Source: Lineus longissimus (lineage: Eukaryota; Nemertea; Pilidiophora; Heteronemertea; Lineidae). Taken from it: a stretch of 64,000 bases of DNA. A program made the translations under genes and the position numbers. The notes below the pieces were generated by a model, which ran no database searches, was not told the origin of the DNA, and worked only from the letters and a program-made list of their open reading frames with translations. The stretch lies in the NCBI RefSeq assembly GCF_910592395.1, contig NC_088323.1, positions 12,013,501 through 12,077,500 on the forward strand, written 5' to 3'. Shown piece by piece: positions 33,008 to 45,900 of this stretch (position 1 is its first letter; each line of letters starts with the position of its first letter).

Positions 33008-35263
33008 ATGGCGTACTCGAAGAAACCCGGCGTGGAGATGGAACGACGTCGGGCCCAACGCTTGGAGTTGGGTGGCATGAAAGCGGCGATGACGCGGAAG
33101 TCCAAAGAGATCAGGGACCTCATGGAGTCGGGAGAGGACGTCGACACCGTGTTCACCCGGATGAAGTCCGTTAAACACCTTTTTGACAAGATGTATCATC
33201 AGTTTGTCAACATGGGCACACATGCTCAATCTGATACTGAACGCGAGAATTTGGACGATCAATTGGCGACAGCCGACGACAATTATCAGGCCCTAGTGGC
33301 TGATGTTGATAACTGGGAGAGAACAGTTCGTGAACTCAGTGTCTGTGAGGATAGTGACGAGGAAGCTGGTGATACCAGTGATCATGAAACGTCGCCTAAA
33401 ATGTTCTGGGTCAGCCTCGATTCAAAGGACAAGCCTTCCGGTGGCAAACCTTCGGTCAAGGACAGTCATGTTAATGATAAAGTGGGTGAGGGCAAAACGG
33501 CCCAGAGCCCCAGTCAAACAGTGAAAGTTGAACCTGGAAACGTGGACACTTCTGCTCCTCCTGTTAATGGTGGGGATACTAGTCACCCGCCCGCTTCAAA
33601 CAATCAAATCCAGGACGATACATGTATGGGTAGTGCTCAGAACGACAATAGATACGCAGGCACTGGCATGGTGCCTCCTTGGATGCTGGTCCCACCTCCC
33701 ATGCCTACGGCCAGCTGTTTGGACATTTTACAGCTACCTAAGACTGAACTTATGTACTTTGATGGTGATCCACTCAAGTATCATCGTTTCATGAGTTCCT
33801 TTGAGAACTCAGTGGGTCGTCTCAATATCGATGAGAACTCTAAACTGAATAGGCTATTTCAGTATTGCACTGGGACAGCTCTCAAAGTTATCGAGTGCTG
33901 CTCTGTGATGGCACCGGCAGAGGGTTATCGGCGGGCCCTCGCCCTGTTGAAAGAAAGGTTTGGAAATAATTACCGCATCTCGGCGGCATAGATCACCAGG
34001 GTGACCTCATCCTCCCCGATCCGGTCATCAGACCCCAAAGAGATACAGGATTTCGCTGATGAACTGACAAACTGCACAGAGACACTGAGGGCTATGGGTT
34101 GTGATCGTGAGATCGATACCCAACGGTCTTTGGTCAAGATTGTTGAACGTCTCCCGCCTTACGTACAGAGTAGGTGGCGCAAGGAGGCTGTGACGTCATT
34201 GGATTCCACTGGGCAATACCCGAATATAGACAAACTGGTTCGATTTGTCAGCCGTGTGGCCAAAGAGGTCAACGATCCGGTCTTCGGATATCAGGCTGCA
34301 GCCAAGCCAAAGGAAGACATCACAGGGAACAAGCCCAGGGCTAGATCTGGAGCCCCTAGATCCACAAACTTTGCTGTAAATACCGGTAATACCGCCACCC
34401 CTTCTGTTAGTAACTCGTCCACTTCAAAGGGGCCTGCTGTTGGCAATCGCGATGGTCGTGTCTGCCCATTGAATCCAAGTCATGGGAATCACACCTTGTT
34501 CCAGTGTTCGGAGTTCAAGGAGATGAAACCATCTGATCGGCTCAATTTCACACGTGGTAAAAAACTCTGTGACAACTGTCTCCTACCCGATCACTTCTCA
34601 AATCGATGCACACTCACCCGTCGCTGTAGTGTGCCAGGCTGTGGAAAGAGACATACAAAGTTTCTACATCTCGGTGAGGCATCCAACCGGGGTGCAGCAG
34701 AACAACCTAAGGACAAGGACCAAACAATTCTGAAGACTGCCCACAATGGCTCCAGTAGTGTCACGGGGGCCGGACACACTGCCCTCCCTGTCGTTCCTGT
34801 CAAGGTGAGGAGTAAGGGTGGCGCTGGCGGTGTAGTCTCTACTTACGCATTGCTTGACACCGGATCAACGAACACCTTTTGCGCCAATGAACTCTTGAGT
34901 GAGTTAGCTGTAGACGGGGAAAATTCACTCCTCTCTTTGAATACTCTTGGATCTGAAGGTAGCAGACAGATTCAGACAAAAATCGTAGCCCTGGAGGTGA
35001 TGGGCATAGATGAGAAGAAGATGATTCAGCTCCCTTTCGTTTACTCAAGACCTGCTCTGCCCGTGCCCGAGGAGTCTGTTATTGCTCGGGGTGGTATCGA
35101 TCGCTGGCCTCACCTCAGGGACTTAAAACTTCCGCTTATTGAATCCCCTAAAGTCACCCTACTCATGGTCAGGATGTACCAGAGGCTCTATTGCCCATTT
35201 CAATCAGAAAGGGGGGCCCCGGCGAGCCATACGCTACTGAAACTGCCCTTGGTTGGACTTTGA
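33008..35263 (+). pseudogene. BEL/Pao Gag-protease region with in-frame stop and frameshift
   Basis: The ORF opens MAYSKKPGVEMERRRAQRLE. The Pao-type Gag core is seen in LPKTELMYFDGDPLKYHRFM. A TAG at 33989-33991 interrupts the same frame, which then resumes (SDPKEIQDFADEL, LPPYVQSRWRKEA). Zinc-finger motifs follow: CPLNPSHGNHTLFQC, CDNCLLPDHFSNRC and CSVPGCGKRHTKFLH. The aspartic protease signature is YALLDTGSTNTFC. Near 35190 the frame shifts into the RT reading frame. Gag would assemble particles and protease would mature the polyprotein. The stop could in principle be a readthrough codon, but the later frameshifts point to decay. Confidence 0.82.
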
Positions 35264-37382
35264 ACGGTCCCATCGGACAAATGCCTACTGTGTCATCATG
35301 CAACTTTGTTGCCATGGATCCCCTGGAGCGCCAGGTTGAGAAGTTTTGGAAAGTCGAGAACAATACAGACTCTGTTGCCTTATCTGTTGAGGACAGAAAG
35401 GTTGTGAGGACATGGGAAGAATCTATAAGGCAAGTGGATGGCCATTACCAGCTACCCATTCCATTTCGAAATGAGAATCCGGATCTCGCCAACAATGTTA
35501 CCGCTGCTAAACGTAGGCTGGATTCGCTGCAACGGAAACTAGAACGTGACGAGAAGCTTTTTGCTGAGTACAAAAAGGGTGTTGATGACCTTCTGGCGAA
35601 TGGCTTCGCGGAGAGGGTGCCAGATGGTGAGCTTCAAGGTACCCCGGGTAAAACCTGGTACCTCCCGCATCACGCTGTATCGAATCCGAATAAGGACAAA
35701 ATACGAATCGTCTTTGACTGTTCCGCGGAATATAATGGGGCTTCGCTGAATTCGAAGGTCATGCAGGGCCCTGACCTCACCAATAAACTAGTGGGCGTCT
35801 TGCTCCGATTCAGAGAGGAGAAAACGGCGATCATGGCTGACATCAAGGCTATGTTCCATCAGGTGATGGTCGACCCTACTGACCGAGATGTCCTCCGGTT
35901 CCTATGGTGGCCTGGAGGTGACATGAGCAAAGAACCGGTCGCTTATCGTTTACGTGTCCATCTGTTTGGAGGGGTGTGGAGCCCCAGCGCGGCTAACTTC
36001 GCTGTGAAGCAGGCCGCTCTCGACCATCGTGATGAATTCGACGATATCACAGTTGACAGTATTAACAATAGCCTTTATGTCGATGACCTGTGTAAGTCTG
36101 TGGTGTCTACAGAAATAGGCACTGAGCTGGCTGACCAGCTGTGCAAGCTGCTGAGGCTTGCAGGTTTCCATCTCACGAAATGGCTCAGTAATGATCGGGA
36201 TGTTATTGGGTCGCTGCCAGAAGAGGACCGAGCGCCAAAAATCAAAGATCTGGACCTAGACAATTCAGACATACCAACCGATCGTGTTCTGGGAGTAGTA
36301 TGGGACCCTGAGGCTGATTCCCTCGGAGTCCGTGCCAAAGTCGTTGATAAACCCTTAACGCGACGTGGGGTACTCAGTGTTGTTAGCTCCGTATATGACC
36401 CCATGGGCATCGTAAGCCCTTTTGTCTTACCTGCAAAGGTGCTCATTCAGGAACTCTGTCGCCGAGGGGCTGGATGGGACGAACCCCTGTCTGAGTGTGA
36501 AGTTACAGAATGGAACGCTGGAAATGTGATGTGAGAAAGCTCCAGATATTTTCTGTTAATAGGTGTTTCCACCCTTGTGATTTTGGTGAAGTTGCCAGCA
36601 CAGAGCTTCACCATTTTTCTGACGCCAGTGAGAAAGCCTATGGATCGGTCTGCTTCGTTCGCCAAACCAGTCACAATGGTAAGATTCATTGCACCATTGT
36701 CTTTGCCAAGTCAAAATTGGCACCATTGAACAAACTCACGATACCCCGTCTCGAGTTGCTCGCTGCAGTCGAGGCAGTGAAAATTGATCAGATGTTGAGA
36801 CAGGAGCTGGATATTCCAATCACAAGCTCAACATTCTGGACTGACAGCATGCTGGTACTTCAATTCATAAGCAATGAATCTAAAAGGTTCAAGACGTTTG
36901 TAGCTAACCGTGTTGCTTACATTTGCTCACATACTTCCCCTTCTCAATGGAGGTATGTCGAAACTGACAAAAATCCCGGTGATGATGTCTCGCGTGGGAT
37001 GACTGCTGACCAAATCCTGTCCTCGAAAAGATGGGTTTCTGGTCCGGACCTTTTGTGGGACAATAATGTCAAGACATCCAGCGTGGATGTCCCAGTGATG
37101 AATGAGAACTGTGAGATACGCAAATCACATGTTTTTGCTACTTGTACGAGTGGCGAGGAATTGCAGGGTGTGGACAAGCTCCTGCATTACTATTCATCGT
37201 GGAATCGATTGTCACATGCGACTGCTTGGATGTTACGTTTTAAGCAGTTGCTGCTCCAGAGGGTCAGGAAAACGCCTGACCAAGTGCCCAGTGGCAGTCT
37301 CACTGTGGAGGATGTTGAGGGCCTGGTAAATAAATTTGAAAAAACTAATGAAAATGAGAAGGATGATGATGATGATCACTGA
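35191..37382 (+). pseudogene. BEL/Pao reverse transcriptase and RNase H
   Basis: The RT reads KIRIVFDCSAEYNGASLNS, MADIKAMFHQVMV and the active site SLYVDDLC (about 36074-36097), then the Pao-type connection RVLGVVWDPEADSLGVR and SSVYDPMGIVSPF. A stop and frame change near 36532 separates it from RNase H (HHFSDASEKAYGSV, PRLELLAAVEAV, FWTDSMLVLQFI, DKNPGDDVSRG). The frame ends at 37382 in a run of Asp codons (GAT repeats), where the Helitron sequence starts. Integrase is absent. Confidence 0.87.
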
Positions 37383-37384
37383 AG

Positions 37385-38373
37385 AAACGACAGACAATGA
37401 TCAGACAGGCAATCTTGATACATTATTAGATGAACCAGAAATACCAACTTCACAAGTTTATTCATTTGCTCCTGGTGAAAATCCACTGGGCCTATTCCAA
37501 GATAATGATTCTGAATATCTTGCGTTTACATCGATATTCATTGGACAACGCCGAATAGATAATAAGGAACGAAAAGTCCTTGTTCATTATAGTGACATTT
37601 GTAAATGGGAACTTCGAGCTGAGGACAGACGAGTTGCTACTTCGATGCCAAATCTGTACTACAAAATGAAAAAGTTACAAATCAAGCAAATATCAGACAA
37701 AGTTCAACTTGCTACGAGAAGATTTAAAACTCAAGGTAAAACATATCATGCCAGTTATTTACTCAATGCAAATGTTGTAAATGGTATTACAAGGCTAGAT
37801 GAAGGTTACCGCATTTTCAGGACTATAAGAAGTTCACCACCATATTTTGAGGCAAGGAAAAAAGATCTTTTTGCAATGATAAGGCAATTAGGTTTGCCCA
37901 CATGGTTCATATCACTATCTGCTGCTGAAACAAGATGGCCTGATCTACTTCGCACGCTAGGAAATCTGTTGGATAATGTAAATTATTCTGATGCAGAAAT
38001 TCTTGATTTCAATTGGACTAAAAAAACAGATTTGATTAAGTCTGATCCTGTAACATGTGTTAGATTTTTTGATCATCGTGTCCATAAATTTATTCATAAT
38101 GTCCTATTGAGTCCACATAATCCAATTGGCAAAATTTCAGATTATTTCTTTAGAGTAGAGTTCCAACAACGAGGAAGTCCTCACATTCACATGCTAGCTT
38201 GGGTTGATGGTGCTCCACAATTGAATAAACATTCAGACAAAGATCTAGTACAATTTATTGACAACTATGTATTTTGTTCATTGTTTGTGAATTTGTAAGT
38301 CAATGAAAGAGTTATCTGATACATCAAACACAGTATGACCTGTAGAAAAAATGGAAAAGCAATTTGCCGTTTT
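37385..38373 (+). pseudogene. Helitron Rep domain with HUH motif (segment 1)
   Basis: The reading contains SFAPGENPLGLFQDNDSEYL, VHYSDICKWELRAEDRRVAT, LDEGYRIFRTIRSSPPY and the HUH nuclease motif in EFQQRGSPHIHMLAW (His-Ile-His near 38174). The Rep domain nicks and joins DNA during rolling-circle transposition. After the stop at 38296-38298 a recognisable piece (MTCRKNGKAICRF) lies in another frame just before the DIRS insertion, so the gene was probably frameshifted independently. The first residues overlap the BEL junction. Confidence 0.87.
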
Positions 38374-38378
38374 CTAGC

Positions 38379-39142
38379 CATTACCAGCAATGGCAGGCCT
38401 AGCACACTCTGTTTTGAATAGAGGGAGACTCCATCATTCCTATTGTTTGAGATTGGACAGGTGTGAATTAATCTGGCAATTAGCCTCCTGTGCATTGGTG
38501 CATGCAAACACTAAAATGTTTGGTTTTTGCTAACTTAGGGTCAAATAAATCAGCCAAAAGTTTTGAAAGCTTCACAAATGATTGTCGCAAGGAAGTACTT
38601 TATGATAGTTTGCGAAATTTTGATTAATTCTAGGTGAAAAGTAATATTTTTCGCATATTTGTTGGGAAAAAAATTGAAAATCCTCCAACGTTCAACCCCC
38701 CCTCCTATGGACACTATGAATTTTTCTCCAATAAAGCTGAAATCTTGGGAATATAATCCTAAGAGTTATATCAACCACGTCTGAAGTCGGGAGTTTGTAT
38801 CAAATGTATAGTTTCGGAGCTAGCGCAGCTAGAAAAGCCCCAAAACCCAATTTCTCAGGAATTTACACTACGGGCTACGAGTGAAGCATTACAGATTTAC
38901 CAAAATTTTCAACCTATAGATGGACCCATCGAATTTCCATCCAAACCACTCCAAATTTTGCCAGTAAATACCTAGACATATATAGAATTGTGTCAGAAGT
39001 CGGGAGTTGGGATTATTTTAACACACCGCCCAATAAGCCAACTTTATTGATATTTCCTATGCATTTTCCATTAGGCTTGCCAGGACCAATTAAGCAGGTG
39101 CACTAATTGGCTTGATTGGCTAGGCCCCAATAGCTGGTAATG
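38379..39142. mobile_element. MITE inserted in the left tip of the DIRS element
   Basis: 764 bp with inverted ends CATTACCAGCAATGGCAGGC (left) and, in complement, CATTACCAGCTATTGGGGCC (right). No coding capacity. The left tip of the DIRS element (CTAG) lies to its left and the rest to its right, as shown by the uninterrupted complement at 57838-57854. The target duplication is not clear. Confidence 0.75.
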
Positions 39143-39310
39143 CGTAACGCTCTAGAAAATTCTAGGTAGTATAACAATATGCCATATCCCCTTTAAATCC
39201 GCACGTGTCTACAGGTAAACAAAAAGTGACGTCACACTGCCCATGCTTACTTGGCACCGCCTCTATAACCTCACACCCACCAGCCCTTCAATCACCCTTC
39301 TTTCCTGTAG
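39143..39310 (+). repeat. DIRS left inverted terminal repeat
   Basis: Complementary to 57975-58145, including GGTAGTATAACAATATGCC and CAGGTAAACAAAAAGTGACG. Relative to the right copy it lacks about 18 bp after AAAATTCTA. Confidence 0.9.
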
Positions 39311-39772
39311 ACACGCTCCTGCACGGACGTGTCTTAATCTGTAGTCTACAGTATTTTAATAGTTAAGAAGGTTTTTTGCATTTTATATGTGGTTTTGGGA
39401 AGTTTTCTTGAGCTTTTGACCGGTTTAGATCAGCTACCGCCTTGAGGCTGTCGGGGTACTTCGGTTTAGTACCGTCTACGAAATTAAACAGTGCCACGCC
39501 GTCGATCTTGGTTTCGCCTAAGCTAGACAGCCAGCACGCCGGGAAGCCCGTTGAACCACATTCAGGTATTGCTTTTCTTTTTTGTACTTGCTAGTTCTGC
39601 TTCTTTAGGTAGTCTTTACGGCAACCAAAGCTGCAGGTTCTGAGGGCTATAGCTCAGCTTCGACGCTGGTGCATGGTGCTTCGTTTTGCAAGCTTGCTGC
39701 TTTCACGTGCATTTTGCGTGTATTACATGCTACACTCTACGGCAGTGTTCTGCATTCGCAGCATTTGTTAGA

Positions 39773-41616
39773 ATGGTTAGGAATTCTACTGGTAAGGGTA
39801 CCACTGCAGGCTCTCAACAGAAGAGTAGGCAGGGTTCTTCCTCCACCACTTCTACTGCTGGTAGGGCCTCAAATTCTAGAGTGTCCACCAGTAGTCAGAG
39901 TCAATCTGATAAGCCAAGCGTCAGGTCCTCAGGGAAGGAACAGTCGCTCTCTAAGGCTTCAGGAAGTAATGCTACGAGCAATTTACTTTCTGGTCGGGAT
40001 AAGTTGGATTTTCTGCCGCCATTGCCGTCAGAAGATCCTAAGGTTCCGGAGCCCCCCCCCCCCCAGTTACCTCTGGGTCCTCCCCCTGTCTCGGGTCTGG
40101 GAGTCTCGCCTCGTACCCGAAGGTCTCCTACCTTGTCGCCCACGAGGCAAAGGTCCCGCTCTCGCGCTCGTTCAATGATTAAGAACCTATATCGGAAAGG
40201 TTAAGTTCGTAAATCATCCCAAATACAGCTGCGTTCACACTGAATACGTATTGAATGCGCATTCCGGAATACGTGCCCCGGAATACGAATCAATGTTAAT
40301 TCGCATTAATTGGGGTGTTCACACACAACATGCCAATGCGCATTAACCGGTATCGCCGCCTATTGGCCATTAGGAGAACGAATCGACTCTCCTGATCAGG
40401 AGGCGCAAATGTCGCTACTACAACAGCAACATGGAGATGGATGTCCAACATGTCCAACAAGATGAGGAACAGCAACGCCGGCAAAGCTGACAAACGGAAG
40501 AAATCTGACACTACATGCACTATTGACAACGAAATGACAGATCATGCGTTCTCCATGTGCTAGAACGGAAATAACATAATGCGCATGCGCACAGGAGGGC
40601 AGCCTTGTTAATGCGCATTGAGTTGTTCACACCGAATGCGTATCGGGCGATCCGAATTCTGATGCGAATTCAATACGGTGCTGGAAGCGTTTTCGATAAA
40701 CCGATTTGGCATCATTCCAAAACGATTTCAGTCTGAACAGTTAATACGAATTCAGGTTTTAATTCGTATTCAATTCGTATTAAAACGCTAGTGTGAACAC
40801 AGCTAGGAAGCTTTCCTCGGACAATGTTTCATCTAGTTCAGATGATGAGTGGAGATCTCGTCGCAGGCGCAAGAGACGTAGTCGTTCTCCAGCACCGGGC
40901 ATTAACCAGTTCACCGAGATGATGGGGTCATTTTTGGCCATGGTAAAGCCACTGATGTCAGCTGGTCGGGCGTCACAATCACCCCAGGCTGCTCTGGGAG
41001 CCCCGGCTACCCAACCTCCTCAGGCTGAGGTCCCATCCACAGTCTTTAGGTCCGAATCACCAGACCCAGAAGGGGATGATGACCTTTTTGACCTCCGCGC
41101 TCCCAGCCATACTGGATTTTCAGTGGGGACGGGATGGATTTAGATGTCTCTTCCAACAATCCCTCCAACCCAGATGAGGATGGGAGTCCCAAACTCGATT
41201 CTGAGTTTTATGCAGTCATTGAGAACCTGCACGCGGTTCTTGGTGATGATCTGCCTCGTAGACCGCAGCAGACCTCATCCGTCCGGGTTTTGTCACAATT
41301 ACAGTCGGACGATATACCGGCCCAAAGGCCCTCTGTCGCTTTTCCGCATTCTGGGATGATGGCGTCTACCTTCGACGTCATCCATGACTAACTGTGGGGC
41401 ATGAAGGGTGCAAAGTTTGATGATCCAAATTCACTGCCATCTAGTTTGAAGGGGTCTAAAAAAGTTGGGCGCAGGAGAATTCCTCATTACAAGGAGAAAT
41501 TTTACTCTAAACCAACTGATTCTGTACAGGCCAAGCCCCCGAATGTAGGGGAGAGCCTGGAGACCTATACTGGGCTTAAGGACTCCACAGGCTTTAGGGA
41601 AGGCAAAAAAAATTAA
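39773..41616 (+). pseudogene. DIRS Gag-like protein, N-terminal part, split by a MITE
   Basis: It starts MVRNSTGKGTTAGSQQKSRQ at 39773. The region is Ser/Pro/Arg-rich (SPRTRRSPTLSPTRQRSRSR) and stops at 40204 just before the MITE at 40227. Downstream pieces in shifting frames include RKLSSDNVSSSSDDEW, RRRRKRRSRSP, DEDGSPKLDSEFYAVIENL and SLKGSKKVGRRRIPHYKEKF. The acidic and Arg/Ser-rich composition fits DIRS Gag proteins. At 41615 the DDE transposon interrupts it and the C-terminal part resumes at 54386. Confidence 0.65.
40227..40804. mobile_element. MITE with AGCTGYGTTCACACT ends
   Basis: 578 bp. The left end AGCTGCGTTCACACT and right end AGTGTGAACACAGCT form a 15-bp inverted repeat with one mismatch. 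Inside are repeated AATACGAATT/AATGCGCATT motifs in both orientations, so the element can fold extensively. The boundary with the target duplication is ambiguous; ACAGCT occurs at both ends. No coding capacity. Confidence 0.8.
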
Positions 41617-42450
41617 ATGCTTATCGTCCCCGCGCGACCCAATTTTTGGCGCCGCAGGAAAAAAAAAATTATTTTTCATTTTGAATTTTCCGCCTAAATC
41701 GCAGCGCCGCCACCCGGGAAATTTGAAAACTACGCTTTCGTAGGTACTTCAACAATGATCACTCTATTCGCACAGTGCGTTGTGACCTTCTTTTGTGAAG
41801 GTGTTGAGGGCGGGACAATAGGCTATGTCATTCGTTATTGTTCGCGTTGTGAGTGGGGCCAGGGAACTGCGTAGATGGTATGGAAAATGTGTTCCCGAGC
41901 ATAGGAGCATTTCTGATATATTCAGCGAAGTCAGGTCGGGTGAATTTGATGGCGGCGCCGCTATGGACGACGTGCTTGATCGGGAGGAGCTCACAAAGAT
42001 AAGTGAAAATTGTGGTCATGTGACATGTTCAGCGATTCTGATTGGTTCGTTTCAATGGCGGGAATGAATTTATTTCTACAGCACGTGGACCGTGATTTCA
42101 ATTTCAAAGAACACATTAACACCTGTGTACGGGCCACCAATTTTCACATTCGTAACATCGGGAAAATCAGAAAATATCTAACTCCAAGTACCACCAGGTT
42201 ATGTGTCCAGGCTCTTGTAATATCTCGCCTGGATTTCTGTAATTCCCTTTTCCTTGGTTGTCCCAATTCAACAATTATACCCCTACAGAAGGTACAAAAT
42301 TCTGCCGCTCGCCTTATTACCAAGACCAAGAAACGATCTTCCATTTCCCCAGTACTCAGGTCTCTACATTGGCTTTCTGTGCAACAGCGCATCAAGTACA
42401 AGGTTCTCCTTCTTACTTACAAGTGTCTTCACCAACTTGCTCCCCAATGA

Positions 42451-42648
42451 TGTAGTGGTCGATTTATTTGCTCTTGTGTTTTTCTTGTTTAAGGTGCTAT
42501 CTGCGCAAGCGCGGAGCCATGTTGGGTTGTTATTATTGTTATCGGCGTGTCAAGTTCACAATTTATACTGAGTATCAATAAACGAATAAAGCAGAGATTC
42601 GTCATCGTGTTCGTTGGTTTGGAATGGTGTGGAAGGGAACACACTACA
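42451..42648 (+). repeat. 5' LTR
   Basis: 198 bp, TGTAGTGG...ACACTACA, with AATAAA near 42576 and 42584. Identical to 47973-48170. Confidence 0.97.
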
Positions 42649-42649
42649 T

Positions 42650-42661
42650 TGGCGCCCAACG
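42650..42661 (+). other. Primer-binding site, tRNA-Lys type
   Basis: TGGCGCCCAACG starts one base after the LTR and matches the 3' end of lysine tRNA used as a primer by several retroelements. Confidence 0.75.
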
Positions 42662-42995
42662 TTTAGAACTCGAATTTTAGAACTCTAATTCTGTGGACTT
42701 TTTTGCGCTTCCAAAGTGCAAAACGCTGGCCTTGTGCTGACCGGAGCAGGTGCACATGTAATCTCGCTGTGCATCAGATGTACATGCCCATGTACTGTAA
42801 ATGTACACACAACCTAGTGTGTAGTACTGCACTTACCGATAGTGTGGGTTGGTTGTACGACCTGGTGCAAGTAAACTGTACGACCTGGTACAGGTGAAGT
42901 GTGTTTATTGGTAAGATATTTGATATATTGACATTCGCTTCGAGGCTGCATGTTGCTTTTGCTGACTTTTTGACTGTTGCTGCATGAAATAGTCC

Positions 42996-45900
42996 ATGTT
43001 ACGGCTGCTACATTACATGCTTATTGATAGTGTTTGCTGCTGCTTTCTCCTGCTGCTGCTTGTTCCTTTCGTTAGAGTGAACACTTCTGTTTGTGTGGTT
43101 GTGGGTATTGCTATGCCATTGCCAAAAACGCCTTCGAAAATGGCAGCTAAGTTTCCTGTTTTGCCGACTGTAGCAATTGCTGAATCGCTCAGGCGATATA
43201 CGAGTGATTATATAAATGTTCTGTGTACAGAAAATGGGCTGAACTCTGCTGAGTACAAAGATAAAGCAGAGAGAGTTATAGCGCTATCCGAGTTGAAAGA
43301 CCTAAAGGATCCTTTTCTTACGGCAATGGTGGCAACTTCGTCAGTATCCCCGCCACCACCTACTAATACTGATCCGGCAGTGTTTATGAGAATGTTGGAA
43401 ACATTCAGGGAAGAGAGAGATGAGAACAATCGGATCATGCGTGAATCCATTGAGTCGATCGTTGACAAGATGCCCAAGAGGGAACGCCGATTCATACCCA
43501 TCAAGGAGTTTTCGAAGATTGCAAAAACTGACGATGTGGTGCTTTGGCTGCAAACGTTCGAGAATCTGGCAACTCGGTACAAGATCGACAGAGATGAATG
43601 GTGTGCAGCCTTAGAGCCGTTTCTCTCAGATAGTGCGCAATCAGCTTACTTTGCGGTCCCGCTAGCGGATCGTGGTAACTTCGATATTGTAAAAAAAGCG
43701 ATTTTGTTACGCTATCGCTTAACTCCGTCTGCCTGTCGCTCCAAGTTCCGTACTGACACCAAAGAAAGATCCGAGACGTTCTTGGATTACGCATCGCGAT
43801 TGGAGGCGTACTTCAGACATTGGACAACCCCGTCGAAAAGGTTGTTAGAGGATGATGAAGCTTCTGACATTTTCAGAAAAATTGTGGTTGACCAGTTTAT
43901 TTCAACAGTTAGAGATGAACAGTTACATTTGAAATTAATTGAGAGGGAAGGGGACAGTCTGTTTCAGTTGGCTCAGTTTTCGGACAGCTATGTGTTAGAA
44001 AAGCATCTCATGCTAGACAATAAGAAAAAGTTAGATTCTACCCCTAAGTTGGACTCTTTTCTTAGTAAGAAAACAGATTTTGTGAAGAGACCAGATTTTG
44101 TAAAGAAACCAGGTGGTAAATACAATGATGCTTGCTACGGTTGTGGTGAACTTGGTCACAAAAGGTACCAGTGTCCAAATCGGAAGCTTGATACTTCCGG
44201 TAGTAGCAAGTCTGAAGCCGGTTCCCATAAGAAGGTTGAAGTAAAGCCGAACAAATTTGTAAAAACTGATTTGAGAATGGTTGAACCTCATGTTCAATTA
44301 TCAGTTGCTGGTAAGTCTGTGAAAGGCTTGGTTGATAGTGGAAGTGCAGTCACCATGGTAACCAGAGACCTGTGTGAAGAAGTTGGTGTTGAAATTGTCT
44401 CAGACAAAAAGTTGTCTCTTTCGTGGTTTGAGGGTAGTCAAGTTGACACTCTTGGTGTAGCCATGCTTGATCTTGAATGTGCTGGTGTACCTTTGGCAGT
44501 AGAGTGTGTAGTGGTTTGCAAGCTAGATTCTCCAGTATTGGTTGGTAGGGACTTCATATACAAGTCTGGGTTAACTGTTGATTTTGGGGAAGGGTCATAT
44601 TGGACTCCACACAAACCCATAGTTAAGTGGCCATTGCTCGATCATACTCCTTGCACTGTTGAGACCATATCCAGTTTGAGTGAGTCTCTTGCAAACCACA
44701 AAGACGACGTTTCTGGTGATACATCGTGTGAAGTACCCACTTCACTGATTAGTCCTGAACAAAGAGAATCTGAGATTCAGAAACTGAAGCAGGAGTTTCC
44801 TGAAGTATTTAGTGAAACACTAGGTCATACAACTGTAATTGAGCACGAAATCGAGCTGATTGAAGATGTTGCACCGATTAGGCAGAAGCCTTACAATTTG
44901 ACTCCAGGTAAGGAAGAGTCACTCAAGCCACAACTTGATGATATGCTTGCTAAGGGTGTGATTGAGGAAGCTAAAGGTCCTTGGAGGTCGCCTATTATTA
45001 TGATTCCCAAACCTGATAAATCATATAGGATGTGTGTTGATCTGAGGAAGTTGAATTCGGTAACTAAGTTCGATGCATATCATATAAAAAAACTTGATCA
45101 TGTCATGAGCAACTTGAATGGGGCCAAGGTTTTCTCTGTGATAGATTTGAAAAGTGGCTACTATCAGGTGGGGCTTAGGGCAGAAGATCGTGAACTCACG
45201 GCTTTCTCTGCCGGGGAAAATTTCCCTCTTTATCAGTTCCGGGTGATGCCATTTGGTTGCAAAAACGGAAGTGCCACCTTTCAGAGGTTGATGGAGAAGA
45301 TTTTGACCAAAGCAGGCCTATTAGGAGAATGTGTAAAGGTCAATATTGATGACATACTGGTCTACAGCTTAACGATCCAGGAACACTTGATTCATATAAG
45401 AAAGGTTTTACAGTGTCTGAAAGAGGCAGGTCTGACAGCTTCTCTTCCTAAAAGTCGGTTCCTTCTGCAGTCTGCTAAGTACCTTGGGTTAGGAGTGTCT
45501 TCAGAAGGTTTTTCAACTGACCCAGGTAAAGTTGAGGCCATCCTTAATTATGCTCCTCCTGTCAACCGTAAAGAGATGGACAGATTTTTGGGTATGGTAA
45601 CTTGGTTTGGTAAGTTCATTCCCAATCTTTCGAGCACTGCAGAGCCTCTCTTTCATCTAAGACGGGACAAAGTTCCTTGGTCATGGTCAGTAGAATGTCA
45701 AAATTCGTTTGAAGCACTGAAAAAGAAATTGTGTGAAGCTCCAATTTTGGCACACTCTGAGGCCTCTGGTGAGTTTGAGCTACATACTGATGCTTCAGGA
45801 GTTGGGCTTGGTGCAGCCTTGTACCAGTGGCAAGATGGAATCCTGAAAGTCTTGGCTTATGCAAGTAGGACGTTGAACGTGCATGAGAGAAATTACAGTA

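Larger units (their letters stand above)
32154..37382 (+). mobile_element. BEL/Pao LTR retrotransposon, 3'-truncated
   Basis: Gag, CCHC fingers, aspartic protease, reverse transcriptase with YVDD and RNase H occur in order from 33008. Integrase and the 3' LTR are missing; the sequence passes straight into a Helitron gene at about 37385. A 5' LTR probably lies within 32154-32980, from TGTTACCGCC to a GACAACA end, with AATAAA near 32887, but without a second LTR its limits are uncertain. Confidence 0.78.

Noticed and set aside
41825-42067. First exon of the second DDE transposase
   Set aside because: The ORF is 80 codons without a recognisable motif or convincing splice donor, so I did not attach it to the gene.
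42696-42995. Envelope or other extra gene in the Gypsy leader
   Set aside because: The short ORF at 42703-42897 is repetitive, without a signal peptide or domain. No ORF lies between Pol and the 3' LTR either.
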